Shown piece by piece: positions 50,908 through 59,011 of a stretch of DNA of 64,000 nt; positions within the stretch are counted from its first letter, which is position 1, and each line of letters begins with the position of its first letter. The stretch is from Cellulophaga sp. RHA19. Lineage in GTDB: Bacteria > Bacteroidota > Bacteroidia > Flavobacteriales > Flavobacteriaceae. Both the position numbers and the translations under genes were made by a program. A model generated the notes under the pieces. The model was not told where the DNA came from. It made no database searches and saw nothing but the letters and a program-made list of their open reading frames with translations. The stretch lies in assembly GCF_002813425.1 (NCBI RefSeq), contig NZ_PHUL01000001.1:3355001-3419000 (forward strand), given 5' to 3'.

Positions 50908-50945
50908 AACGCTAAATCTTAAGACTAAGATTTAGCGTTTTTTTG
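50908..50945 (+). terminator. Terminator of the F420-like/HPF/SSADH operon
   Basis: A perfect 14-bp stem (AACGCTAAATCTTA with TAAGATTTAGCGTT), AGAC loop, followed by a T run. Confidence 0.93.
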
Positions 50946-50997
50946 TAAAAAAACAGTAATTGTACTCTTAAATCATATGAGCAAAAAAGTAAACTAT

Positions 50998-51034
50998 TTG
51001 CGTTAATCTACCCCTTACATTACTCGTAAATTTG
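50998..51034 (+). promoter_or_regulatory. Promoter-like element before the PA2169-family gene
   Basis: TTGCGTTAAT, 19 bases, then TAAATTTG, a perfect -7 box. The layout is the same as at 45736. TACTC and GAGTA (51021-51038) form a small palindrome over the -7 box. Confidence 0.5.
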
Positions 51035-51097
51035 AGTATGATATTAAACGGACTATATCACTAAAAATAAGTTCGGTAATTTAATCTTTATATAAAA

Positions 51098-51547
51098 ATG
51101 ACAACATACACTGAACAAGTAGGAACAAAATTAAACAACTTATTAGAAAAAACATACGATGCTGAAAAAGGGTATAAAAAAGCAGCAGAAAACACAGACC
51201 ACAACGCTCTTAAAACATACTTTAATAAAAGAAGTCAAGAGCGTTATGATTTTGGACATCAGTTAAAATCTGAAATTGCTAGGTTTGGAGAAAAACCAGA
51301 AAAAGGTGGTAGTATTACTGGTACTATGCACAGAGCTTGGATGGATACCAAAGCATTTTTTGCAGACCAAGAAGCAGAAGCAATGTTAGAAGAGTCTATT
51401 AGAGGAGAAAAAGCAGCTGTAGAAGAGTATGAAAGTGTTTTAAATGATACCACTTTACCGTCTAGTACTGCTAGCGTGTTATTAACACAAATGAATACCA
51501 TAAAATCTGAACTAAACACTATCAAATTTTTAGAAGATATTAGCTAG
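51098..51547 (+). CDS. PA2169-family four-helix-bundle protein (DUF2383)
   Basis: A 149-residue ferritin-like helical protein. The family pattern is visible: LNNLLEKTYDAEKGYKKAAENTDH, the R-S-Q-E-R-Y stretch, HRAWMDTKAFF and EAMLEESIRGEKAAVEEYESVL. The E/H positions suggest a four-helix bundle that might bind metal, though a di-iron site is not established. Members are induced by stress in many bacteria. Flanked by its own promoter and terminator. Confidence 0.85.
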   Translation: MTTYTEQVGTKLNNLLEKTYDAEKGYKKAAENTDHNALKTYFNKRSQERYDFGHQLKSEIARFGEKPEKGGSITGTMHRAWMDTKAFFADQEAEAMLEESIRGEKAAVEEYESVLNDTTLPSSTASVLLTQMNTIKSELNTIKFLEDIS

Positions 51548-51569
51548 TACAGTTAAAAAAATATAGAAT

Positions 51570-51603
51570 AAAAAAGAGATGCATATTGCATCTCTTTTTT
51601 TAT
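51570..51603 (+). terminator. Terminator after the PA2169-family gene
   Basis: AAAAAAGAGATGCA pairs perfectly with TGCATCTCTTTTTT around a 3-base loop. Confidence 0.92.
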
Positions 51604-51807
51604 ACTTAAATTCTACAAATAAGTAAAAACTAAACACACATAACTACCTAAAAATTAACAAACTAAAAAATAAACTGGTTTTTTTGTCGCGTATAGACTA
51701 TAAAACATATGTATATTGATAAAAAGCCTATATTTAGCAAAATAATTTTGACAGTATATAACGCATATTTTTAAAAATAATATAGCTTTAAATTAGCATC
51801 AGTTTTT

Positions 51808-52362
51808 ATGAAAATGAATATCAAATTTGATTATAACTTTATCTGTAAAGCCGTTTTACAGGAGCAGTTACACGCATTAAATTTGGAATACAAATTACAC
51901 AGTTTAAGTGAGGTTGAGTTTAAGAAAAAACCAACAGATGCAGAGTTAAAGAAAATAACAGAAGTATTAAATAAATACGGTATAGAGGTTATTGCTAACC
52001 CACAAGACGCACTAGTACAACGCATTAAAGAACTTATTACTACGCTAATAAATGATCCGGAAAAATCTAATAAGTACAATGTATCAGACTATTTAGCAGA
52101 AGAGTTAAACTATTCATATGCGCATTTGTCTTCTGTTTTTTCAGAAACAACATACTCATCTATAGAAAATTTTATAATTCTAAAAAAGATAGATTTAGCT
52201 AAAGAGTTAATTATACATAGAGATTATACTTTAACAGAAATTGCGCATCAATTAAATTATAGTAGTGTAGCACATTTATCTTCCCAGTTTAAAAAAACAA
52301 CTGGTTTAACACCTTCTGCTTTTCAGCGGATAATTAAGAAACGAAAAAAAAATGAATCATAA
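51808..52362 (+). CDS. AraC-type DNA-binding protein with short N-terminal domain
   Basis: A 184-residue protein: a short unrecognised N-terminal part (about 1-85) and a C-terminal AraC pair of helix-turn-helices (about 95-180, VSDYLAEELNYSYAHLSSVFSE and LTEIAHQLNYSSVAHLSSQFKK). The N-terminal part lacks a cupin or receiver domain and resembles small Bacteroidota regulators that work with two-component proteins. The response regulator gene starts 12 bases after its stop, so the two are co-transcribed. Confidence 0.85.
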   Translation: MKMNIKFDYNFICKAVLQEQLHALNLEYKLHSLSEVEFKKKPTDAELKKITEVLNKYGIEVIANPQDALVQRIKELITTLINDPEKSNKYNVSDYLAEELNYSYAHLSSVFSETTYSSIENFIILKKIDLAKELIIHRDYTLTEIAHQLNYSSVAHLSSQFKKTTGLTPSAFQRIIKKRKKNES

Positions 52363-52374
52363 AACCTTAAACAT

Positions 52375-52821
52375 ATGGCTATAGATATTATGAATATAGT
52401 TTTAGCCGACGATGACTCTGACGATCGATTATTGTTTGAGGAAGCTATTACGGAGATTGATGTAAAAACAAAATTATCGTTATTTAATGATGGTAAAGAA
52501 CTTATGGACTACATAACTTTACCTGACGTTGTTTTACCAGAAATTGTATTTTTAGATTTAAATATGCCTATAAAAAACGGCATGCAATGTTTAAAAGAAA
52601 TACGAGACAATGCTACGCTTAAAGATTTATGTGTTGCAATTTACTCTACATCTTCATCTGAGCAAGATATAGAGGAAACGTTTGTTAACGGAGCCAACAT
52701 ATATATTAATAAGCCAAATAGTTTTTCTGCGTTAAAAAAAATTATAGAAAAAATAGTGAAAATTAATTGGCAATACCATACCTCTGCTTTAAACAGAGAT
52801 AACTTTTTACTTCGTTTATAA
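52375..52821 (+). CDS. Single-domain response regulator (Rcp1-like)
   Basis: A 148-residue receiver-only regulator with the acid pocket DDD near 12-14, phosphorylation site D61 in IVFLDLNMPIKNG, and the YINKP lysine. There is no output domain, as in Rcp1-type regulators paired with phytochrome-like or PAS kinases. Met6 (52390) could be the true start because homologues commonly begin near MNIVLADDD. It follows the AraC gene by 12 bases; a hairpin at 52832 separates it from the kinase. Confidence 0.88.
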   Translation: MAIDIMNIVLADDDSDDRLLFEEAITEIDVKTKLSLFNDGKELMDYITLPDVVLPEIVFLDLNMPIKNGMQCLKEIRDNATLKDLCVAIYSTSSSEQDIEETFVNGANIYINKPNSFSALKKIIEKIVKINWQYHTSALNRDNFLLRL

Positions 52822-52831
52822 CTACAATAAA

Positions 52832-52882
52832 ATAGAGCATAAAAAAATTTATTCCTTTTTGTGCTCTATCCATTTTATTTTT
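52832..52882 (+). terminator. Probable terminator between response regulator and kinase genes
   Basis: ATAGAGCA pairs with TGCTCTAT and the A/T runs inside extend the stem; CCATTTTATTTTT follows. It suggests the kinase is transcribed separately. Confidence 0.5.
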
Positions 52883-52974
52883 ACCTCAATCCATTACATC
52901 ACACCAAAAGAACTTTTTATAAAAAATTGTTTTGGTACATTAGCGAGTCTGTTATTTTAATTAAAACATAGAAC

Positions 52975-55554
52975 GTGGTTAAGTCTTACAAAATATTTAT
53001 AATTCTACTAATTATTGCTATTGCCTTACTTGCTTTTTTGGGCAGTAATAGTTACAAACAAATAAGAGAACAAGAGAAAACAGCAGAATTAGTTGTATAT
53101 ACTTTACGTGTAGAGAGTGAAATTAACACCTTGTTTTCTGAGTATGCTTTAATGCAATCTCAAGTACTTAAAAACAAGCTTTTTAATAAAGTAAACCATA
53201 CTATTTTATTAAAAAAGTACAAAGACAGTGCCAGAGAAACCTTTAGTAAACTTAGTTTTTTAATTAAAGATAAACCAGAACAGCAAAAAAGATTAAATGA
53301 ACTTGCTACCATACAATTTAAGTTTTATGAAGCTATAGACGAGTTTAATGCTTACAAAACAGATACAAAAAAAGAAAAAGTAAACGATAGTGCTTTGTTA
53401 CAAAATGTATCTGTGCTTATGGCTAAAATTGAAGGTATAAAAAAAAATATGCTTAGTCATGAAGAACTGTATTTGCAAGAACAACGAGACCAACTAACAA
53501 CCTCCAGACGTTTAAATCCTATTACTACTCTTTTTTTAGGAATGTCTGCTATACTTATTTTTATAATATCTTTTTGGCAAATAAATAAGCAGCGCAAAAA
53601 AAATGATACAACAACTGCTTTTTTAAAAAGTGTTTTAAAAAACACAGAAAACATAGTTAGTTATTACACTCCTGTAAAAAACTCATCAGAAAAGATAATA
53701 GATTTTAAAATTGTTTACATTAATCATAACATAGAAAATATATTAGGTACTAAGGTAAAGGAAATGAAAGGCAAATTACTGTCTAACATATTACCTATGC
53801 AATTTAAAAATGGCGTTTTTGAACATTTGGTTACATGTTACGAAACCGGGAAAATGCAAAAATTTAAAAGAAACTATGAGTTTAATAAAACTGACTACAG
53901 GTTTAAAAGTAGTGTTGTAAAATTAAATGATGGTGTTTTAGTTACTGCTGCTGATATTACAGATGAACATATTATAAAGAAAAACTTAACTGCTGCAAAA
54001 GATAAACTAGAATCTCAGAATTTATTATTACTAGATAATCGTGCATTTTTAAGTAATGTTTTTAAAAGTACGTCTAATATTGTAACCCACTTTAAATCTA
54101 TCAGAGATGCTTCAAACAAAATAATAGATTTTGAAATTTTGTTTATTAATGACTCTCAAAACGAGAGTATTAAAAATAATATTCCTTCAGAATTAAAATA
54201 TAAGAAAGCTTCTGAAATTTATCCAGATATTTTTAAAAATGGTGTTTTTGAAAAAATGGTTAATTGCATAGAAAAAGAACAGCAAATAGAGTATGAAACT
54301 CATATAGAAAAAAATGGTAAAACTATTTGGTTAAATGCAACAGCCATTAAACTTAATGACGGTGTTACTGTTACGTCTAGAGATATTACGTTAGAAAAAA
54401 TTAGGGCAGAAAAACTAAATATACTTAATGCCGAGTTAGAAATACAAAATTCTATTTTTAAAGATGCAGAAGAGGTTGCAGATATTGGCAGTTACGTTTG
54501 GTATTTAGACTCTGGTACTGCTGTAATATCAGACAATTTTTATCGTATTTTAGGATATGAGCCTAAAGAATTTGAAGTTACTTTTGATAGTTACCGTAGT
54601 TTTATACACCCAGATGACTTAAAACTATACGACCAATTAGGCAAAGAAACAGTAGAAAATGGTACATCTACCATACATACTTACCGTGTTATAACAAAAT
54701 CTGGTGCTTTTAAGCATATTTACATCAACGGGCAAAAAGTTGTTAAAGATGGTAGAGATGCATCTGTTGGTGTGGTACAAGATATTACAGATAGTGTTAA
54801 AACTGAAGAAAAATTAAAAGCAAAAAATGAAGAACTAAAACGTTCTAACGCAGAATTAGAATCTTTTAACCGCGTGGCTAGTCATGACTTACAAGAGCCT
54901 ATGCGCAAAATACAAATGTTTATCTCTAGACTCTCTGAAGGTGAAATAGAAAAACTATCAGACAGGGGAAAAATGTATTTTAATAAGATTGATAGCTCTG
55001 CTAACAGAATGCAAACTTTAATTAAATACCTACTTGCCTACTCTAGAATAAACAGAACAAAAAAAGATTTTGTGAAAATTTCTTTAAATGATACTATTGA
55101 AAAAGTTTTAGGTGATTTAGAAGAGTTAATTGAAGAATCTGGTGTAAATATTACAATTGATAATTTACCTACCATAAAGGCCATACCTTTTCAAATGGAG
55201 CAACTATTTAATAATTTGGTTAATAATGCCATTAAATATAGATCTACAACAGAAACTCCTAAAATTACTATTGAATGCAAAAAACTTACACGAACAGAAA
55301 TTACCGATACCTTTAATAAAAGAAGAAAAAACTACTACCGCTTAACTATAAAAGATAACGGTATTGGTTTTGACCAAGAAAACGCAAAAAAAATATTTGG
55401 TCTTTTTGAGCGCTTACACCAAAAAGAACAATACTCTGGTACTGGTATAGGGTTGGCTATTTGTAAAAAAATAATAGTAAACCACAGAGGACATATTATT
55501 GCTAAAAGTAAACCTGGTGAGGGCTCTACATTTAGCGTGTACTTACCAGCTTAA
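52975..55554 (+). CDS. PAS-domain sensor histidine kinase
   Basis: An 859-residue kinase beginning with GTG (no nearby ATG fits; the first membrane helix begins at residue 7). Helix 1 (about 7-24), an extracytoplasmic CHASE3-like helical sensor (about 30-175), helix 2 (about 183-203), then three PAS units (about 215-335, 350-470, 490-610), a HisKA domain with His637 in VASHDLQEPMRKI, and a HATPase domain with NNAIKYRS, DNGIGF and GTGIGLAICKKI. HisKA with this motif often pairs with receiver-only regulators, such as the one just upstream. Stop codons of this gene and of convergent terC are 1 base apart. Confidence 0.92.
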   Translation: MVKSYKIFIILLIIAIALLAFLGSNSYKQIREQEKTAELVVYTLRVESEINTLFSEYALMQSQVLKNKLFNKVNHTILLKKYKDSARETFSKLSFLIKDKPEQQKRLNELATIQFKFYEAIDEFNAYKTDTKKEKVNDSALLQNVSVLMAKIEGIKKNMLSHEELYLQEQRDQLTTSRRLNPITTLFLGMSAILIFIISFWQINKQRKKNDTTTAFLKSVLKNTENIVSYYTPVKNSSEKIIDFKIVYINHNIENILGTKVKEMKGKLLSNILPMQFKNGVFEHLVTCYETGKMQKFKRNYEFNKTDYRFKSSVVKLNDGVLVTAADITDEHIIKKNLTAAKDKLESQNLLLLDNRAFLSNVFKSTSNIVTHFKSIRDASNKIIDFEILFINDSQNESIKNNIPSELKYKKASEIYPDIFKNGVFEKMVNCIEKEQQIEYETHIEKNGKTIWLNATAIKLNDGVTVTSRDITLEKIRAEKLNILNAELEIQNSIFKDAEEVADIGSYVWYLDSGTAVISDNFYRILGYEPKEFEVTFDSYRSFIHPDDLKLYDQLGKETVENGTSTIHTYRVITKSGAFKHIYINGQKVVKDGRDASVGVVQDITDSVKTEEKLKAKNEELKRSNAELESFNRVASHDLQEPMRKIQMFISRLSEGEIEKLSDRGKMYFNKIDSSANRMQTLIKYLLAYSRINRTKKDFVKISLNDTIEKVLGDLEELIEESGVNITIDNLPTIKAIPFQMEQLFNNLVNNAIKYRSTTETPKITIECKKLTRTEITDTFNKRRKNYYRLTIKDNGIGFDQENAKKIFGLFERLHQKEQYSGTGIGLAICKKIIVNHRGHIIAKSKPGEGSTFSVYLPA

Positions 55555-55555
55555 T

Positions 55556-56350
55556 TTATTTTTTTGATGATTTTTTCTTGAGTTTCATATTTAAAAATTC
55601 TACTAATAAAGAAAATGCTATAGCAAAATACAGATAGCCTTTTGGTATAGCGCCAATAGTTTGTCCAAAAAATACTGTGCCAGATAAGTGAGCTGCCTCT
55701 GTTATAAGCATAAACCCAATTAATATTAAAAATGATAAAGCAAGTAACTGCATAGATGGGTGCTTACTTATAAATTCTCTTATTGTATTAGCAAAAGCCA
55801 TCATTATAGTTATAGATATTACAACGGCTATAATCATTAGTATTAATGAGTGGTTTGCATGTGTACCAATACCATTTGTCATTCCTACAGCTGTTAATAT
55901 AGAGTCTATAGAAAAAATAAAATCTATAATTACAATTTGTACAATTGCTTTGGGCAATGTGGTTATTTTTTTTGCTTTTAATTCTTCTTCCTCTTCTCCT
56001 GGTTCATCTAGTTTTTCATGAATTTCTGATGTACTTTTATATAGAAGAAAAAGTCCGCCAAAAAATAAAATAAGTGCCTGCCAACTTATGCCTACTTCTA
56101 ACCAAGAAGTTGTAATAGTATAAAACGGCTTTTTTAATCCTACTAAAAAAGATACTCCTAATAATAAAAGGATACGTTGTACCATAGCCAGTAACAAACC
56201 TAAGTTAGTTGCTTTTTTTTGCTGCTCTTTTGGCAACTTACCGGCAGCTATAGAAATAAACACAATATTATCTATACCTAATATTATTTCTAAAAAGGTT
56301 AGGGTTATTAATGCTATCCAAGCATCTGCACTAGAAAAAATCTCTAACAT
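55556..56350 (-). CDS. TerC-family integral membrane protein
   Basis: A 264-residue TerC protein with about seven membrane helices. The acidic residues in the membrane typical of the family are present in LEIILGIDNIVFIS and IDFIFSIDSILTAVGM. TerC proteins act in tellurite resistance and, more generally, in manganese export or metalation of exported proteins. It is convergent with the kinase gene with no spacer, so antisense overlap of transcripts is likely. Confidence 0.93.
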   Translation of the reverse strand: MLEIFSSADAWIALITLTFLEIILGIDNIVFISIAAGKLPKEQQKKATNLGLLLAMVQRILLLLGVSFLVGLKKPFYTITTSWLEVGISWQALILFFGGLFLLYKSTSEIHEKLDEPGEEEEELKAKKITTLPKAIVQIVIIDFIFSIDSILTAVGMTNGIGTHANHSLILMIIAVVISITIMMAFANTIREFISKHPSMQLLALSFLILIGFMLITEAAHLSGTVFFGQTIGAIPKGYLYFAIAFSLLVEFLNMKLKKKSSKK

Positions 56351-56569
56351 AGTTAATGGCTTTTATGTAAATAAGTTGTTTTAGGAATGTTTTATAAAAT
56401 TAAAAAAAATACCAACAAAACATTTAAAACAGCTTAAAAGGATTAAAATTTAATGCCATAAGGGCCAAAAACAGGGCTTTTCTAATAATTATATAACATA
56501 AAGCTAAAATTGTATAACAAAAAAAGACGGTCTCTTCACCAACTTTGCACCAAACAAAACAACAACGCT

Positions 56570-56716
56570 ATGATACATATAAAACAAGCATGCATTACAA
56601 ATTCTAGAGTTGGACGTAGCTGGGTTAAAGAATCTCTACGAACTAATAAAGAAAAGCAAATATCTAATGATACAGATACAACTACAGATGGTCTAGAAAG
56701 CTTAAATAAAGAATAA
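56570..56716 (+). CDS. 48-residue basic/acidic small protein
   Basis: An ATG frame of 48 codons (MIHIKQACITNSRVGRSW to LNKE). The open frame extends left to a TTG at 56510, but that is not a convincing start. The product is hydrophilic, basic in the first half and D/T/E-rich at the end; I do not recognise it. Support is limited to its place in a run of small stress-type genes and a CAACTTTG box at 56540-56547 (one mismatch from TAnnTTTG). Confidence 0.35.
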   Translation: MIHIKQACITNSRVGRSWVKESLRTNKEKQISNDTDTTTDGLESLNKE

Positions 56717-56764
56717 GGAATTTCCTTATTAGTATTTAATAAAACAATGATCAAAAAAAATAAT

Positions 56765-56911
56765 ATGAAAAAGCTATTAATACCGTTGGCAGTAATTTTA
56801 ATAATAATTTGGGCTTTAGCCTTTTTTATCTACGCGTTAGGTTACATAGCACATATATTTTTAGTAGTAGCAACTATCCTTTTTATTATAAAGGTTTTGC
56901 AAGAAAAATAA
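56765..56911 (+). CDS. DUF5670 / lmo0937-type two-span membrane miniprotein
   Basis: A 48-codon gene below usual size cut-offs. The product MKKLLIPLAVILIIIWALAF... has two membrane helices (about 4-22 and 25-43) with a GYIAHIFLVVATILFII pattern that closely follows the lmo0937/DUF5670 family: first helix, Gly-x-x-x-His turn, second helix, short basic tail. Function is unknown; these miniproteins are widespread in stress-inducible regions of Gram-positive and Bacteroidota genomes. The AraC gene starts 26 bases after its stop. Confidence 0.75.
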   Translation: MKKLLIPLAVILIIIWALAFFIYALGYIAHIFLVVATILFIIKVLQEK

Positions 56912-56937
56912 TTAAGAATCCCTAAACAAGAAGCATT

Positions 56938-57969
56938 ATGAAAGTTATAAATCTTAGAACAAACAATATAGAACAAGACTTTAATCAATTTAAAGAAGAT
57001 CTAGGCGGCCGTTTAGAGTATACTCACAAAGAGTATTCTTTAGAATTAGATAATGATTTTGGGAAGGGAGAAATTAAAGGAGTATCTGTAAATAAAAATA
57101 TATCTTTTATAGAGTATAATTTAATATTTGCACAAGACACTGTTATTATTAGAAACACTCCTATTACTAACCCTATTTACTTTTTATACTGTGCAGAGGG
57201 GCAAATGAGTCACAGTTTTGGACAAGACGGTAAGCAAAGGTCATTAAACCAATTTCAAACAGGAATTTTTGCAAGTGACCCTAGTAAAGACGCTTGTTTT
57301 TTCTTTAGAAAAGGACAATCTGTAACATTTTCTAATATTAGTATTAATACATACTCAGAAAATAAAGATGATGAGGCAGATGACTTATTACAAACTCAAC
57401 TTTTAAAAACATTTATGCCATCTAAGGAAAAAGAGATTTTTGCTTATGTTGGATCTTACAACCTAAAAATTGCTGAAAAAATGCAGCAATTAGAAGCTAT
57501 AAAACAAAAAGGAATTGTTAGACAATTACTTATCAAGGGTATTGTACACACCGTTTTAGCTTTAGAAATAGAACAACACAACCAAGATAAAAAGAATGGT
57601 GCTACAAACTTTGGTTCTTTAACTAGAAGTGAAATGGATACCGTTAACGAATTATCTAGCTTTATAAAAAATTACCCAGAAATTAAGTATACACTAGTTT
57701 ATTTAAGTAACAAGGCTGGTATGTCTCCTGCTAAACTACAAGAAGGTTTTAAACTGTTACACAACCGTACAGTATCTGACTTTATTAGAAATACACGTGT
57801 AGAAAAGGCAGAAAACTTACTAAAAACTACAGATCTTAATATTTCTGAAATTGTATATACAGTAGGATTAACTAGTAGAAGTTATTTTTCTAAGATATTT
57901 AAAGAAAAATACAACTGTAGTCCTAAATACTACCAAGAAAATCAATATTCTGCAGCACTTACTGCATAA
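56938..57969 (+). CDS. AraC-family transcriptional regulator
   Basis: A 343-residue regulator with an N-terminal cupin-like/unknown sensor region (about 1-235) and a C-terminal AraC HTH pair (about 240-330, LSNKAGMSPAKLQEGFKLLH and ISEIVYTVGLTSRSYFSKIFKEKYNCSPKYYQE). It lies 26 bases after the DUF5670-type gene and may control the local stress genes. A strong terminator follows. Confidence 0.88.
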   Translation: MKVINLRTNNIEQDFNQFKEDLGGRLEYTHKEYSLELDNDFGKGEIKGVSVNKNISFIEYNLIFAQDTVIIRNTPITNPIYFLYCAEGQMSHSFGQDGKQRSLNQFQTGIFASDPSKDACFFFRKGQSVTFSNISINTYSENKDDEADDLLQTQLLKTFMPSKEKEIFAYVGSYNLKIAEKMQQLEAIKQKGIVRQLLIKGIVHTVLALEIEQHNQDKKNGATNFGSLTRSEMDTVNELSSFIKNYPEIKYTLVYLSNKAGMSPAKLQEGFKLLHNRTVSDFIRNTRVEKAENLLKTTDLNISEIVYTVGLTSRSYFSKIFKEKYNCSPKYYQENQYSAALTA

Positions 57970-57992
57970 ATATTAAATATAAATACAATATT

Positions 57993-58022
57993 AAAAATCC
58001 GCTTATTAAGCGGATTTTTTTA
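57993..58022 (+). terminator. Terminator after the AraC gene
   Basis: AAAAATCCGCTTA pairs with TAAGCGGATTTTT, followed by T residues. Confidence 0.93.
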
Positions 58023-58195
58023 CGTTTAAAACGTAATCAATATCTAAAAATAACTTGTAAAGAGTTTTAGGTGATTATTGCTTAACGTATACACAAACAA
58101 CAACTAACTACACACGCTATTTTAAAGCAACATACACTATTAAAAGCATTGTTTTTTACAACTATAATTTTAAATAGTAACATAAAAATAGTGCA

Positions 58196-58236
58196 TAAAA
58201 AAAGGCGGTAAGATTAAAACCTTACCGCCTTTTTAT
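58196..58236 (-). terminator. Terminator of the second dps gene
   Basis: AAAAAGGCGGTAAG pairs perfectly with CTTACCGCCTTTTT around ATTAAAAC; on the minus strand it follows the dps stop at 58250. The 170 bases between this hairpin and the one at 57993 hold nothing recognisable. Confidence 0.92.
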
Positions 58237-58249
58237 TTAAATAGTTATT

Positions 58250-58741
58250 CTATTTAAAACTTTTTAAAGATGAACGTAACATCCAAGCCATTTGCTCATG
58301 CATTTGCATTATTGCCGTAATAAAATCTGCTGTACCTTCATCATTATGTGCTTCTGCATTTTCGCCTATGCTCTCTCTAATAAATTTAATTATTGTTTGG
58401 TGATCGTCTAAAAGAACTTTCATAAAGCTAGCACTATCATTTTGGTCTGGTCCGTTTTCTTTTAACTCAGACAACTCTATAAATTGTTGCATACTACCAG
58501 GAGAATAAAACCCTAACATACGTATACGTTCTGCTACTTCATCAATAGTATTTTCTAATTTACCATATTCCTCTTCAAAAAATACGTGCTTGCTATGAAA
58601 ATCTATCCCTTCTACATTCCAGTGTGCATTTCTGTATTTTGTATACATTACATACTCATCTGCAAGTAACTGCTTTAGCATATTTACTACCGCTTTTCTA
58701 TTGTCTTTTTTAATTCCTATAGCTGTTTCTACTGTTTCCAT
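58250..58741 (-). CDS. Dps-family ferritin-like protein (second paralogue)
   Basis: A 163-residue Dps protein with the ferroxidase residues His40 (NAHWN), His52, Asp67 and Glu71 (TIDEVAERIRMLG), the same 12-residue His-His spacing as the OxyR-linked Dps at 12552. Sequences of the two differ greatly outside the motifs, so this is an old paralogue rather than a recent duplicate. Its promoter-like element at 58767-58803 partly matches the stress-island layout, which suggests different control. Confidence 0.9.
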   Translation of the reverse strand: METVETAIGIKKDNRKAVVNMLKQLLADEYVMYTKYRNAHWNVEGIDFHSKHVFFEEEYGKLENTIDEVAERIRMLGFYSPGSMQQFIELSELKENGPDQNDSASFMKVLLDDHQTIIKFIRESIGENAEAHNDEGTADFITAIMQMHEQMAWMLRSSLKSFK

Positions 58742-58766
58742 TTTATATTTTTTTATGATTATAGTA

Positions 58767-58803
58767 TAAAGGTAAGGCTAAGTACAAGCCTAGATTATCT
58801 CTA
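58767..58803 (-). promoter_or_regulatory. Promoter-like element of the second dps gene
   Basis: On the minus strand TAGAGATAAT, 19 bases, then TACCTTTA: same 37-base layout as at 45736 and 50998, with two mismatches in the first part and one in the -7 box. Confidence 0.3.
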
Positions 58804-59011
58804 TTAATTTAGAAATTAGCTCTAAAAAAAGTAACAAATCTATCTACATAGCAAAACAACAAAATAAACATAACTAACTAATAATGAGTAAATATCACTA
58901 AAACTCATAAAATAATTAACCTAATCAAACCAATTTTTAGCTCTAAACAAAGGTCTTAACAATTAAAAAAAAGATGTTACCTATATTGTATACTACAAAC
59001 ACAAAACAACT

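Noticed and set aside
56540..56547. CAACTTTG as part of the stress-island promoter layout
   Set aside because: The 5' part of the 37-base layout (TTGnnTTAAT) is absent at the right distance.
56510..56569. TTG-initiated extension of the small ORF at 56570
   Set aside because: Adds 20 residues with no family features and covers the likely promoter region.
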